From Synergistaceae bacterium (GTDB taxonomy: Bacteria > Synergistota > Synergistia > Synergistales > Aminobacteriaceae): 53,036 bases of DNA. The notes beneath the pieces were generated by a model. That model had not been told where the DNA came from. It searched no databases and worked only from the letters and a program-made list of their open reading frames with translations. Every line of letters starts with the position of its first letter. Positions within the stretch are counted from its first letter, which is position 1. Below, one piece after another: positions 17,183 to 24,967 of the stretch. The DNA is taken from assembly GCA_017540085.1 (NCBI GenBank), contig JAFYBQ010000022.1:1-53036 (forward strand), read 5' to 3'. The position numbers were made by a program, and so were the translations under genes.

Positions 17183-17747
17183 GCTAAATCCCACGCCGGA
17201 ACAGGAGATATTGTTCTGGAAAAGCGCGGGGACAGCAAGGTGGGCATATAACTTTTATCTTTCGGAAAAAGAGCGCGTCTATCATGAATACCTGGATAAC
17301 GGCATGAACGGCAAGAAAGATATTTCAGGGTGCGAAATTAGGAAGTATATTAACAACGTACTGAAGAAGACAACGCACAAATGGCTATCTGAAGTCGGGA
17401 GCAATGTCATGAAGCAGGGTGTCAGGGATGCGGAAGAAGCGTATCGGCGATATTTCAAAGGACTGTCCGGCAAACCGTGTTTCAAGTCAAGGCGCAGAAG
17501 CAAAATCAGCTTTTACGTGAATTACGAGAGCTTGAAATGTATACAGGGCGGATTTCACGGTGAGAAACTTGGTTTTGTCAAAACATCACAGCCATTGCCT
17601 AAACTCCGTAAAGGGCAGAAATATTCCAATCCTAGAATTTCATATGACGGCAAATATTGGTACTTGTCGATTGGATATGAAGTCAAAGAAGAACCTAAGC
17701 CGGAATTAAGCGGATGTAGGGAAGTTACGCCTTTGGAGAGGAAATAA
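17160..17747 (+). pseudogene. tnpB: TnpB with the RuvC nuclease and zinc-finger region deleted in frame
   Basis: TnpB is an RNA-guided DNA nuclease, usually around 370-400 residues. This copy has 195. Residues 1-185 match the N-terminal half: it opens with AIRIKLNPTPEQEILFWKSAG and later has KPCFKSRR and the PRISYDGKYWYLSIGYEV strand. The sequence reaches ELSG, where intact TnpB continues into the RuvC-I segment (GIDLG). Instead it jumps to CREVTPLERK and a stop, which resembles the extreme C-terminus of IS607 TnpB. So the catalytic RuvC acids and the zinc ribbon are gone while frame and tail are kept. No cleavage activity is expected. Whether the fragment is made or has any role is unknown. 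Confidence 0.8.
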
Positions 17748-17821
17748 GACACTGGCAGAACATCGCGGCGCAACCTCGTAGAATTAGGAAGCCTCCATAA
17801 CCGCAAGGGGGGGTAGTTCAC
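17690..17821 (+). ncRNA. omega-RNA-like 3' end of the IS607 element
   Basis: The 3' end keeps a layout that I recall from TnpB guide RNAs: AGGAAGCCTCC, a short loop, GGGGGGG, then TAGTTCAC ending at 17821. It overlaps the tnpB tail. The bases after 17821 (ACTAAACCGCATAG...) would be the guide if this is the element boundary. Recognition is from memory of related elements and was not searched. The 5' end is not defined. Confidence 0.5.
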
Positions 17822-17916
17822 ACTAAACCGCATAGAATCTCCCAATCTTGACGGGGATTTGACGCGCAATTAAAATCATCATCATCACAAATTCACAGCA
17901 CTGGAGAAAATTGCCC

Positions 17917-19212
17917 ATGATAGAAAGATATTCCGAGCGTGATATTTCAGCCTTGTGGGACGAATATAACAGGCTCAAAGTCATGCTTGATGTTGAAATT
18001 GCCGTGTGTCAGGCGTGGTGCGAGCAGGGAAGAATCCCGGAGGAAGCCTTAGAGGACATCACAGCCCACGCAAGTTTCACGGTTGAGCGGGTGCAGGAGA
18101 TCGAGAAGAAGACACAGCATGACGTAGTTGCGTTCGTCAGCGCGGTGGCCGAAAATGTCGGGGAAAACGGAAGGTATCTGCATCTCGGCATGACCTCAAG
18201 CGACATTCTTGACACAGCAAGCTCTATAATGTTACGGGACTCGCTTGACATAATCATTAACGCAGTGAAAGAGCTTGACGCGGAAATTATCAGCCTCGCG
18301 AAAAAGTACAAGCACCTTCCCACGATAGGCAGGACTCACGGAATCCACGCCGAGCCGACATCACTGGGACTAAAATTCCTCAATTGGCACTCGGAAATTC
18401 TGCGCGACATCGGAAGACTCGAATATGCCCGCAAAGACGTATCAGCCGGGAAAATCTCCGGGGCTGTCGGAACATACGCGATGTGCAATCCCAAACTTGA
18501 AGCCCGTGTGTGTGAGCTTCTCGGACTTGAACCCGCTAAAGTCTCAAATCAGATACTTCAGCGCGACCGCCACGCAGGAGTCCTCAATGCCCTTGCGGTT
18601 TTCGGGTCAACGCTTGAGCGCATAGCACTTGAGATTCGCAACCTTCAGCGGACGGAAGTGCGTGAAGCCTTTGAGCCTTTCGGTGTCGGTCAGAAGGGAT
18701 CCTCGGCCATGCCTCACAAGCGGAACCCGGTGAAGTGCGAGCGTATCTGCGGAATGTCGCGGCTTCTGAGGGGATATGCTTTGACGGGTATGGAGAATAT
18801 AGCACTGTGGCACGAACGGGACATATCACACTCAAGCACAGAGCGCGTAATATGGCCGGACGCTTTCAACATTGCGGTGTTCATGACTCGGAGCATGACG
18901 AAAATTTTACGGGGGCTTGTTGTCGATGAGTCCAGAGTCCGCCACAACGTGAACCAGACAAACGGACTCGTGTACTCACAGAGGGTATTGACATTTTTGC
19001 TTGACGAGCTGAAATTGTCGCGTGAGGATGCTTACGCCATCGTCCAGGAGAACGCAATGAAGACAGCTTCAAGCGGGGTGGCGTTCCTCGACCTGCTATT
19101 GAGCGATGAGCGTATGAAGTCTGTTGACCCTGACAGGCTGAAGGCACTTTTCGAGAATGATTTTTACCTGCGCTATGTTGATGAGATTTTTGCGCGTTTC
19201 TTTGCGGAGTAG
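17917..19212 (+). CDS. purB: adenylosuccinate lyase
   Basis: Purine biosynthesis enzyme that releases fumarate from SAICAR and adenylosuccinate. The sequence has HDVVAFVSAVAE and LHLGMTSSDILDTA early, GRTHGIHAEPTSLGLKF, and the signature loop GSSAMPHKRNPVKCE, which carries the catalytic Ser. About 431 residues, usual length. GGAG at 17903-17906 is best spaced for ATG 17917; the frame also opens from TTG 17911. The next gene starts 3 bases past the stop. Its leader region is occupied by the IStron, so expression may depend on splicing or on a promoter inside the element. Confidence 0.95.
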   Translation: MIERYSERDISALWDEYNRLKVMLDVEIAVCQAWCEQGRIPEEALEDITAHASFTVERVQEIEKKTQHDVVAFVSAVAENVGENGRYLHLGMTSSDILDTASSIMLRDSLDIIINAVKELDAEIISLAKKYKHLPTIGRTHGIHAEPTSLGLKFLNWHSEILRDIGRLEYARKDVSAGKISGAVGTYAMCNPKLEARVCELLGLEPAKVSNQILQRDRHAGVLNALAVFGSTLERIALEIRNLQRTEVREAFEPFGVGQKGSSAMPHKRNPVKCERICGMSRLLRGYALTGMENIALWHERDISHSSTERVIWPDAFNIAVFMTRSMTKILRGLVVDESRVRHNVNQTNGLVYSQRVLTFLLDELKLSREDAYAIVQENAMKTASSGVAFLDLLLSDERMKSVDPDRLKALFENDFYLRYVDEIFARFFAE

Positions 19213-19215
19213 GCC

Positions 19216-20373
19216 GTGAAAAACTTTCTGTATATTGCCAACCGTTATGATGCCCATCCTGCCGGAGGGACTCAGATTGCCCGCTCGCACTATAAAATCT
19301 TGTGTAGTATTGCCGCTGAAGGAACAGTAATATCACTGCTCGGAAAAGATAAGGAGGAGAGACCGGAGCCGGGAAAAATATCAGTACGGGCATGGAGATC
19401 TCGCCTAAGCTCCGCGGTAGGTGCTGTAACGGGAAAAAGAACCTATATGGCTCATTACTGCGCGGAGGCTGAGAATGACATTCTGAGGATTGTCCGTGAA
19501 GGCTCATATGATTTCATCTGGTTTGACGACTGTATATACGGCTCAACGATCCGAAAGATAAAGCAGTTTCGCCCGGAAATTCCCGTTTTCGTGTTCTATC
19601 ATATTGTCATGCCAGGCAGCCTGCGTGAGGTTTTGCGGCAGAATAGGCGAAAAATCCGCGGTGTGCTGGGTCTTCTGAAGTATGCAAACTTTATCAGGCA
19701 GCAGAAACTTTCAGCACTCCATGCCGATGTGAATGTCCTTCTGAATGAGAGAGACAGCGCGACTTTCACCAAAATTTACGGACAGAGAAATCAGCTTATG
19801 TTTCCGGCATGTTTTGCAGACACGGCAAATATTGAGCCGGCTGAGAAAATATCTGGGGAGTTCAACATGTTTTTTGTAGGACTCGGCGGACACGACCCTA
19901 ACATTGAGGGTATAAGATGGTTTGCTAGGGAAGTCATGCCCGCTATCAGGCCGGAAGCAAAACTTTCAGTAGTCGGCACAAATATGGACAAAAATCTCAA
20001 AGACGCGCCGGAAATCAAAGACAATCCGAGAATTACCGTCAAAGGAAGAGTGGAAAGTCTTGACCCGTATTATAATTCAGCGGATGTTGTTATCGTTCCG
20101 ATTTTCTCAGGGGCGGGAATGATGACGAAAGTAGCCGAAGCGTTAATGTACGGCAAAAATATACTTGCCACAGGCCACGCGCTTAACGGCTATGACGGCC
20201 TCGAAAAATGCAGGTGCGACACGGCGGAGGATTTCATAGCGAGGATTAATAGCATGATAGAAACAGGCTCACAGAGATACAATCCGGCCATGAGGAAAAT
20301 ATACGAGGAAAAATATTCGCTTCCCGCAATGGAAAATATACTGCGCGAATATCTCAGGGAAAAAGGAATATGA
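19216..20373 (+). CDS. GT4-like glycosyltransferase
   Basis: The 385-residue protein is a two-domain GT-B glycosyltransferase. The N-terminal half has a glycine-rich acceptor-side loop (RYDAHPAGGTQIAR). The C-terminal half has FVGLGGHDPNIEGIRWF and the nucleotide-sugar site IFSGAGMMTKVAEALMYGKNILAT, typical of group 1 (GT4) enzymes. It begins with GTG 19216, three bases after purB, and overlaps miaB by four bases (ATGA). The sugar and acceptor are unknown. It may contribute to surface polysaccharide, but that link is only thematic. Confidence 0.8.
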   Translation: MKNFLYIANRYDAHPAGGTQIARSHYKILCSIAAEGTVISLLGKDKEERPEPGKISVRAWRSRLSSAVGAVTGKRTYMAHYCAEAENDILRIVREGSYDFIWFDDCIYGSTIRKIKQFRPEIPVFVFYHIVMPGSLREVLRQNRRKIRGVLGLLKYANFIRQQKLSALHADVNVLLNERDSATFTKIYGQRNQLMFPACFADTANIEPAEKISGEFNMFFVGLGGHDPNIEGIRWFAREVMPAIRPEAKLSVVGTNMDKNLKDAPEIKDNPRITVKGRVESLDPYYNSADVVIVPIFSGAGMMTKVAEALMYGKNILATGHALNGYDGLEKCRCDTAEDFIARINSMIETGSQRYNPAMRKIYEEKYSLPAMENILREYLREKGI

Positions 20374-21701
20374 TAAAAGCCGGAAAATTCTGCGTCAAAG
20401 TCTACGGCTGTCAGATGAATGTTTATGACGCTGACAGGGTTCGAACGGTGCTATGTTCGCGGGGCTGGGAGGAAGTCAGCGAGTCGGAAGCGGACGTGAT
20501 TATGATTACGGGGTGCAGTGTCCGCGCAAAGGCCGAACAAAAAGTTTGGAGCGAGCTGGGACTCTATGACTCCCAGTGGAAAAAGACTCAGCGTCCCCTT
20601 GTCGCCCTCACCGGGTGCATAGCGCAGAGAATCGGCCTCAATGCCCTTAACCGATTTTCCTATGTGAGACTCGTTGCCGGGCCTCGTCATATCGGCTTCC
20701 TTCCTGACGCAATCGAGCAGATTTTCACGCACCCGAAATCACGCATTAACCTTCTTGATGATGACCCGCGGGAATTTTACGGCCTCAATTTCGACCCGGG
20801 CAATATCACCATCAAGCGCGGGAACAAGCACAAAGCCTACGTAACAATCGCACACGGCTGTGATAATTTCTGCACGTACTGCATTGTGCCGTATGTGCGG
20901 GGGCGTTTTGTGTCGCGAAATCCTGATGATGTCATTGACGAGTGCCGGATGTTAATTGCTGACGGTGTGAAGGAAATAACGCTTTTAGGGCAGAACGTCA
21001 ACAGCTACGGTAAGGACATCGGACTCACTTTCGCGGGGCTTCTTGAGACTGTCGCAAAACTTGACGGGATTCGGCGCGTCCGTTTCGTAACGTCATTGCC
21101 GCAGGATTTCACGCCTGATATTGTGTCGGTCATGGCCGGAAATGAGACCGTATGCCCGTCTCTGAATCTTCCGGTTCAGTCGGGAAGCACGAAAATTTTG
21201 CGCCTCATGAATAGGAAATATACCCGCGAGGAATACATAGAGAAAGTGAGAATGATACGGGAGAAAATTCCCGGTCTCGGTCTGACAACAGATTTGATTG
21301 TGGGATTTCCCGGTGAGACTGAAGAAGATTTTGACGAGTCTATGAGCCTGCTTAGTGAGATAAGATTTGACCTTGTACACAGCGCGGCATATTCGGAAAG
21401 AGACGGCACTCCGGCGGCGAAAATGGAAGGTGCTTTGCCTGTTGACGTGAGATTAGAGAGGCTTAACCGACTCAACGCCCTTCAGGACGCAATAACGCTT
21501 GAGATTAACGAGGCATTGACGGGACAGACGTTTGAGATTTTAGCGGATGACTTTGCGCCGAAAGGTGAAGGACTCTTGCAGGGGCGGACACCTTCAGACA
21601 AGGTAGTAATCTTTGAGGGAGACGAGTCAATTCTCGGCCAGTTCGTCAAAGTGAGAATTACATCTGCTGAGGCGTGGTGCCTTCACGGTGAATTAGCCTG
21701 A
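20370..21701 (+). CDS. miaB: tRNA-2-methylthio-N6-dimethylallyladenosine synthase
   Basis: Radical-SAM methylthiotransferase that adds the 2-methylthio group to i6A37 of tRNA, after MiaA. Domains in order: UPF0004 with cluster cysteines at about 14, 49 and 83 (YGCQMNVYD, ITGCSV, LTGCIA); the radical-SAM core with CDNFCTYC (Cys164, 168, 171); and a C-terminal TRAM region. The QMN phrase favours MiaB over RimO/MtaB. 443 residues is normal. Its 3' end overlaps the antisense cobQ gene by 44 bases. miaA is at 31436-32380. Confidence 0.93.
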   Translation: MIKAGKFCVKVYGCQMNVYDADRVRTVLCSRGWEEVSESEADVIMITGCSVRAKAEQKVWSELGLYDSQWKKTQRPLVALTGCIAQRIGLNALNRFSYVRLVAGPRHIGFLPDAIEQIFTHPKSRINLLDDDPREFYGLNFDPGNITIKRGNKHKAYVTIAHGCDNFCTYCIVPYVRGRFVSRNPDDVIDECRMLIADGVKEITLLGQNVNSYGKDIGLTFAGLLETVAKLDGIRRVRFVTSLPQDFTPDIVSVMAGNETVCPSLNLPVQSGSTKILRLMNRKYTREEYIEKVRMIREKIPGLGLTTDLIVGFPGETEEDFDESMSLLSEIRFDLVHSAAYSERDGTPAAKMEGALPVDVRLERLNRLNALQDAITLEINEALTGQTFEILADDFAPKGEGLLQGRTPSDKVVIFEGDESILGQFVKVRITSAEAWCLHGELA

Positions 21702-22527
21702 GAATGTAACCGACATCGAGAGAGTCCGACAGAACGCGGGCTATTTCGTCAAAGGCTGAATCAAGTCCTGCGGGTGTGATGGCTTCATGCCCGCTTTGAT
21801 TTTCCGCCCCTCTGCGTATGAGGCTGTCCTCTTCAGGAAGATTAACGCCCTTCACGAACGGGACAACTCCCAGCACCCTAACGCCCGTATAATTCTCCGT
21901 CCATCTCACAGCGTCAGCAAACAAAGAAATATCCCCCCGGAACATGTTGAAGATTATCCCCTTCACGCGCTCACGGTCATCACCCAATAACGCGAGAGTC
22001 CCCGCCACAGCCGCCAAAGCTCCGCCCCGGTCAACATCAGCCACAAGAATCACAGGCACATTTGCTTCACGGGCTATTCTCATGTTGACGATCTCGGAGT
22101 GATTCAGGTTGACTTCTGCGGGACTCCCGGCACCCTCGATGATTACGGCCTCGAAATTTCCGGCGATATGCGCGAGAGCCTGACGCACGGCCATGATTCC
22201 GGCGGTCTGCGTGAATTTGCGGTAATCAGGATTGGAGTCGGCGTAAATTTTCCCGTTGAGGATGATTTGTGATGAGCGGTCATTCTGCGGCTTGAGGAGA
22301 ATGGGATTCATGAACGCTTCCGGGGTAAGCCGTGCGGCTTTTGCCTGAATGTATTGCGCGGCGGCTATTTCGAGTCCGTCATGAGTGAGCGCGGAATTGT
22401 TGCTCATGTTCTGCGACTTGAACGGGCAGACGTGAAGCCCTTTGTCCGACAGGAGGCGGCATAGCCCCGTTACAATGAAAGTTTTTCCCGCCCCGCTTGA
22501 TGTTCCCTGTATCATTATTCCGTTCAT
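21658..22527 (-). CDS. cobQ: cobyric acid synthase lacking the glutaminase domain
   Basis: CobQ/CbiP amidates four corrin side chains using ATP and glutamine. The N-terminal ATP-dependent domain is well preserved: MIQGTSSGAGKTFIVTGLCR (P-loop), FKSQNMSNNSALT, EGAGSPAEVNL and VADVDRGGALAA. Usual length is about 490-510, but this protein has 289. After LGVVPFVKGVNLPEEDSL it goes almost directly to a helical tail (FDEIARVLSDSLDVGYILRL) resembling the end of full-length CobQ. The GATase domain, with its catalytic Cys and His, is missing. The last dozen codons lie antisense to the miaB end. It may use free ammonia or a separate amidotransferase, or be inactive. Next to cobD. Confidence 0.82.
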   Translation of the reverse strand: MNGIMIQGTSSGAGKTFIVTGLCRLLSDKGLHVCPFKSQNMSNNSALTHDGLEIAAAQYIQAKAARLTPEAFMNPILLKPQNDRSSQIILNGKIYADSNPDYRKFTQTAGIMAVRQALAHIAGNFEAVIIEGAGSPAEVNLNHSEIVNMRIAREANVPVILVADVDRGGALAAVAGTLALLGDDRERVKGIIFNMFRGDISLFADAVRWTENYTGVRVLGVVPFVKGVNLPEEDSLIRRGAENQSGHEAITPAGLDSAFDEIARVLSDSLDVGYILRLIHREGTTPQQM

Positions 22528-22530
22528 AGT

Positions 22531-23502
22531 CTATTCTCCCTTCATGGCCGAGACAAGAATATTATTCTCCTCCGGGTGTCTTGTGGCGACTCGTATATAT
22601 TTCCCGTCAAGCCCCGCAAAATTCCGCGTGTGCCTCACTGCTATTCCCCTCGTCAGCAAACGCCGTATCATCTCAATATCATCATTCACTTTCACGAGGA
22701 AATAATGTACGTCCGAGTCCATCACGGAAAATCCCGCGTCCCTGAGTCCGTCAGCAAACAGCGGAGTATTGACCCGGTAAAATTCTCTCGTTCGCCGCAA
22801 AAATTCCCCGTCAGCAAGAAATCTCACCGCTAACTCCTGCGCGAATGCATTGACGCTCCACGAGGGAAGACGCTCTTTCATGGCCGAAATAATATCCCCG
22901 TCAGCGATAACATATCCTATCCGCGCCCCCGAAAGGTGAAATATTTTCGTGAGCGACCGCAGTATTATCACGTTCGGAAAATCTATGAGCCTCTCAGGTT
23001 TTCCCGTCATCAGGAAATCTATATATGCCTCGTCAATAATGAACAGGGTATCAGGATATTTCATGATTATGCGCGAAAGGTCAGGGATAAATTTTCCCGT
23101 CGGGTTATTGGGATTAGTGATAATGACATGGCCGAAATTCCCCGCGTCGTCAAGCGTGAAAATGTCGCCCGCCTTCCTGAATGCCCGCCTGTATTCGGTG
23201 TAACACGGCTGTAATATCGCGGTGCTGTCCGGGAATAATTCTGACAGGAGAAATATTGCCTGATTGATTCCGTTCGTGAATAGTATTCTTGACGGGGAAA
23301 TATTTTCGCGCTCTGAAATGATTTCCCGGAGCTTTACGCATTCGGGGTCAGGGTAATTTGACGCGAGGGACTCAGCCTCAAGACTCATTTCCGGCCATGC
23401 AATAATGTTAGTATTAGTGCTGAAGTCGAGAATTTTTGCGGGAATGGGAATATTGAAGGCTCTGTACAGATTTTCGGGGTTAGCTCCGTGCAAAATATCC
23501 AT
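22531..23502 (-). CDS. cobD: threonine-phosphate decarboxylase-like aminotransferase (CobD)
   Basis: PLP enzyme of the histidinol-phosphate aminotransferase family. In B12 synthesis CobD makes aminopropanol phosphate from threonine phosphate. The protein opens with ILHGANPENLYRAFN, close to the 'HGGN' start typical of CobD. It has ITNPNNPTGKFIP, IIDEAYIDFL and the PLP-lysine segment LRSLTKIFHLSGARIGY. 323 residues, slightly short. Three bases separate it from cobQ downstream and from the CutA/Nif3-like gene upstream, so it is co-transcribed. A HisC role is possible but the N-terminus and neighbours favour CobD. Confidence 0.8.
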   Translation of the reverse strand: MDILHGANPENLYRAFNIPIPAKILDFSTNTNIIAWPEMSLEAESLASNYPDPECVKLREIISERENISPSRILFTNGINQAIFLLSELFPDSTAILQPCYTEYRRAFRKAGDIFTLDDAGNFGHVIITNPNNPTGKFIPDLSRIIMKYPDTLFIIDEAYIDFLMTGKPERLIDFPNVIILRSLTKIFHLSGARIGYVIADGDIISAMKERLPSWSVNAFAQELAVRFLADGEFLRRTREFYRVNTPLFADGLRDAGFSVMDSDVHYFLVKVNDDIEMIRRLLTRGIAVRHTRNFAGLDGKYIRVATRHPEENNILVSAMKGE

Positions 23503-23505
23503 GTA

Positions 23506-23832
23506 TCACAGCCCCGTGCGTATCAGCGGAATGACGTTAATCACAGGCTCTTCATACGGGTGAATAGCTTTCACGGCCATGATTATGCGGTCAATGTCAG
23601 CAACACGGCATGTTACTTCCGCTTTGATTTCGTCCTCTGTGCTGATTTCGCCCTGAGTCCCGCTGTAGGGGTGAGTCCCAGCAAGAGGCCGCCACGTAGC
23701 TTTCACGCGAGAATACGACATGCACGAGTCATAATTCCCGATATGACCCGCTCCGCATTCCCGCAAAGTTTCCTGCAAGAGTCCCAAGTGCGACTCCGGG
23801 ATAAATATTTCGGCCTTGCAGTATTCCATCAC
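23506..23832 (-). CDS. Nif3/YqfO C-terminal-like small protein
   Basis: A 108-residue stand-alone domain with the pattern of the YqfO/NIF3 insert (CutA-like ferredoxin fold): AEIFIPESHLGLLQETL, GAGHIGNYDSC, RPLAGTHPYSG, and a closing AIHPYEEPVINVIPL. These domains are trimeric in structures known to me. The biochemical role is unclear. It overlaps the thpR stop by four bases and precedes cobD by three. Confidence 0.7.
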   Translation of the reverse strand: MMEYCKAEIFIPESHLGLLQETLRECGAGHIGNYDSCMSYSRVKATWRPLAGTHPYSGTQGEISTEDEIKAEVTCRVADIDRIIMAVKAIHPYEEPVINVIPLIRTGL

Positions 23833-24371
23833 ATTAACTGCGAGTAGACCGGGCCGGAGGGCTTGAGGTCGCTTTTCATGAGGAACAATTCATCACAGAC
23901 CCACGAAATTTTCGGGACTTCACCGAGTTTTCTCAGCAAATTTTCAGGGAGATATGAGTCCTTCAGCCTTGCCAGCGTCAGATGTGCCTGAAACTTTTTC
24001 GGCTCACGTTCAATCCCGGCCATGTCGTATAACGTATCATTGACCTTTTTCGACAGAGTGCCGAGTTCCCGCGCTCCTTTGTCCCCTGAGAGCCACAGCA
24101 CACGGGGCGCGCTCAGGTTCGGGAACGCTCCTATGTACGACAATTCGACCGTGAAAGGCTCAAAATGTTTCAGCGGACTCAATGCGTCAATAACATCCTC
24201 CGTAACGGCGCGTGAATTTTCACCCAAGAATTTCAGCGTAATGTGAAACTGTGAGCGGCGAACCCATCGGATTTTAGCCAGCGGGCGAATCTCGGACAGG
24301 AAATTTTCGAGAACGTCAGCGGCATTCCCCGGAAGTTTCACCGCCACGAACGAGCGTATAAGCTCCGGCAT
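23829..24371 (-). CDS. thpR: RNA 2',3'-cyclic phosphodiesterase (2H/LigT family)
   Basis: The 180-residue protein has the two HxTx motifs of the 2H phosphoesterase family: HITLKFLG (about 44-51) and HLTLARLK (about 130-137), spaced as in ThpR/LigT. It opens with RSFVAVKLPGN, also typical. It hydrolyses 2',3'-cyclic phosphates on RNA ends. It follows the nitroreductase by two bases and overlaps the next gene, so it belongs to the minus-strand run ending with cobQ. Confidence 0.85.
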   Translation of the reverse strand: MPELIRSFVAVKLPGNAADVLENFLSEIRPLAKIRWVRRSQFHITLKFLGENSRAVTEDVIDALSPLKHFEPFTVELSYIGAFPNLSAPRVLWLSGDKGARELGTLSKKVNDTLYDMAGIEREPKKFQAHLTLARLKDSYLPENLLRKLGEVPKISWVCDELFLMKSDLKPSGPVYSQLM

Positions 24372-24373
24372 TC

Positions 24374-24892
24374 CTATAACACGCTCACGATGTCGTCAAA
24401 ATTCTTGCGGACATAATGACGGTCAGCGGGCATCGCGTCATCAGCCGGGTAACCCACAGGGAACAGCGCAACAAGGTCATACGCTTTCATTTCGGGGAAT
24501 AACTCCTTGACTTTCGGAGCGTCAAAATATCCTACCCACGTTGAGCCGAGTCCCTCATTGTGAATCGCGAGCATGATATGAGTCGCAACTATTACCGCGT
24601 CAACGTCCTCAAAGTTGCGATTGTCTGATGGCCTGACGAACGCGCCTTCTTCCGTGCCTCCAACAGCGATGACAACGGGAGCATTTTTCATCCACACGAA
24701 CGGAGCGCAGGACTTTATTTTTTCGAGTGCTGACTCGCTTTTTATGACCCAGATTTTCACGGGCTGTGCGTTTTTGGCGGTAGGTGCAGAGATCCCAGCG
24801 TCAAGAATCGCGCGGAGCTTTTCTTCTTCAACGGGCTTGTCGGAAAATTTGCGGCATGAATAACGCGCCTTCACTAACTCTGAATACGTCAT
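24374..24892 (-). CDS. nitroreductase family flavoprotein
   Basis: Small FMN oxidoreductase of about 172 residues. It has YSELVKARYSCRKFSDKPV at the N-terminus (FMN phosphate site), APTAKNAQPVKIWVI, and HNEGLGSTWVGYFDAPKVKELF, all nitroreductase landmarks. The frame is open to 24934, but ATG 24892 follows a good AAAGGAG and matches the family start, so it is preferred. It is first in the minus-strand run with thpR, the Nif3-like gene, cobD and cobQ. Substrate unknown. Confidence 0.85.
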   Translation of the reverse strand: MTYSELVKARYSCRKFSDKPVEEEKLRAILDAGISAPTAKNAQPVKIWVIKSESALEKIKSCAPFVWMKNAPVVIAVGGTEEGAFVRPSDNRNFEDVDAVIVATHIMLAIHNEGLGSTWVGYFDAPKVKELFPEMKAYDLVALFPVGYPADDAMPADRHYVRKNFDDIVSVL

Positions 24893-24912
24893 AATTTTTC
24901 GTTCTCCTTTGA

Positions 24913-24921
24913 TGATATAAT
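24913..24921 (+). promoter_or_regulatory. extended -10 promoter of the MATE-ATPase operon
   Basis: TGATATAAT, about 47 bases before the ATG at 24968. It overlaps the upstream in-frame ATG at 24920, which supports 24968 as the real start. Confidence 0.55.
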
Positions 24922-24967
24922 GCAAGTCTATCACACAGTTAATTTATATCAGAGGGAAAATTTACAC

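Larger units (their letters stand above)
15960..17880 (+). mobile_element. IStron: group I intron joined to an IS607-family element with defective tnpB
   Basis: The 5' part (about 15970-16480) folds as a group I intron core. It is followed by an IS607-type serine recombinase gene, an internally deleted tnpB, and a conserved omega-RNA-like 3' end closing in GGTAGTTCAC at 17821. This order (ribozyme, transposase, TnpB, guide-RNA end) is that of IStrons, known from Clostridia and Bacilli. Exact ends are not resolved: the left end is near 15960-15980 and the right end lies between 17821 and 17880. IS607 elements make no target duplication, so boundaries need an empty-site comparison. The region is by eye more AT-rich than its surroundings and sits between divergent yjbH-like and purB genes, in the purB direction. 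Confidence 0.72.

Noticed and set aside
18881-19507. Minus-strand open frame of 208 codons
   Set aside because: It spans the purB-glycosyltransferase junction antisense to both and is rich in Ser, Arg and Pro, like a shadow frame.
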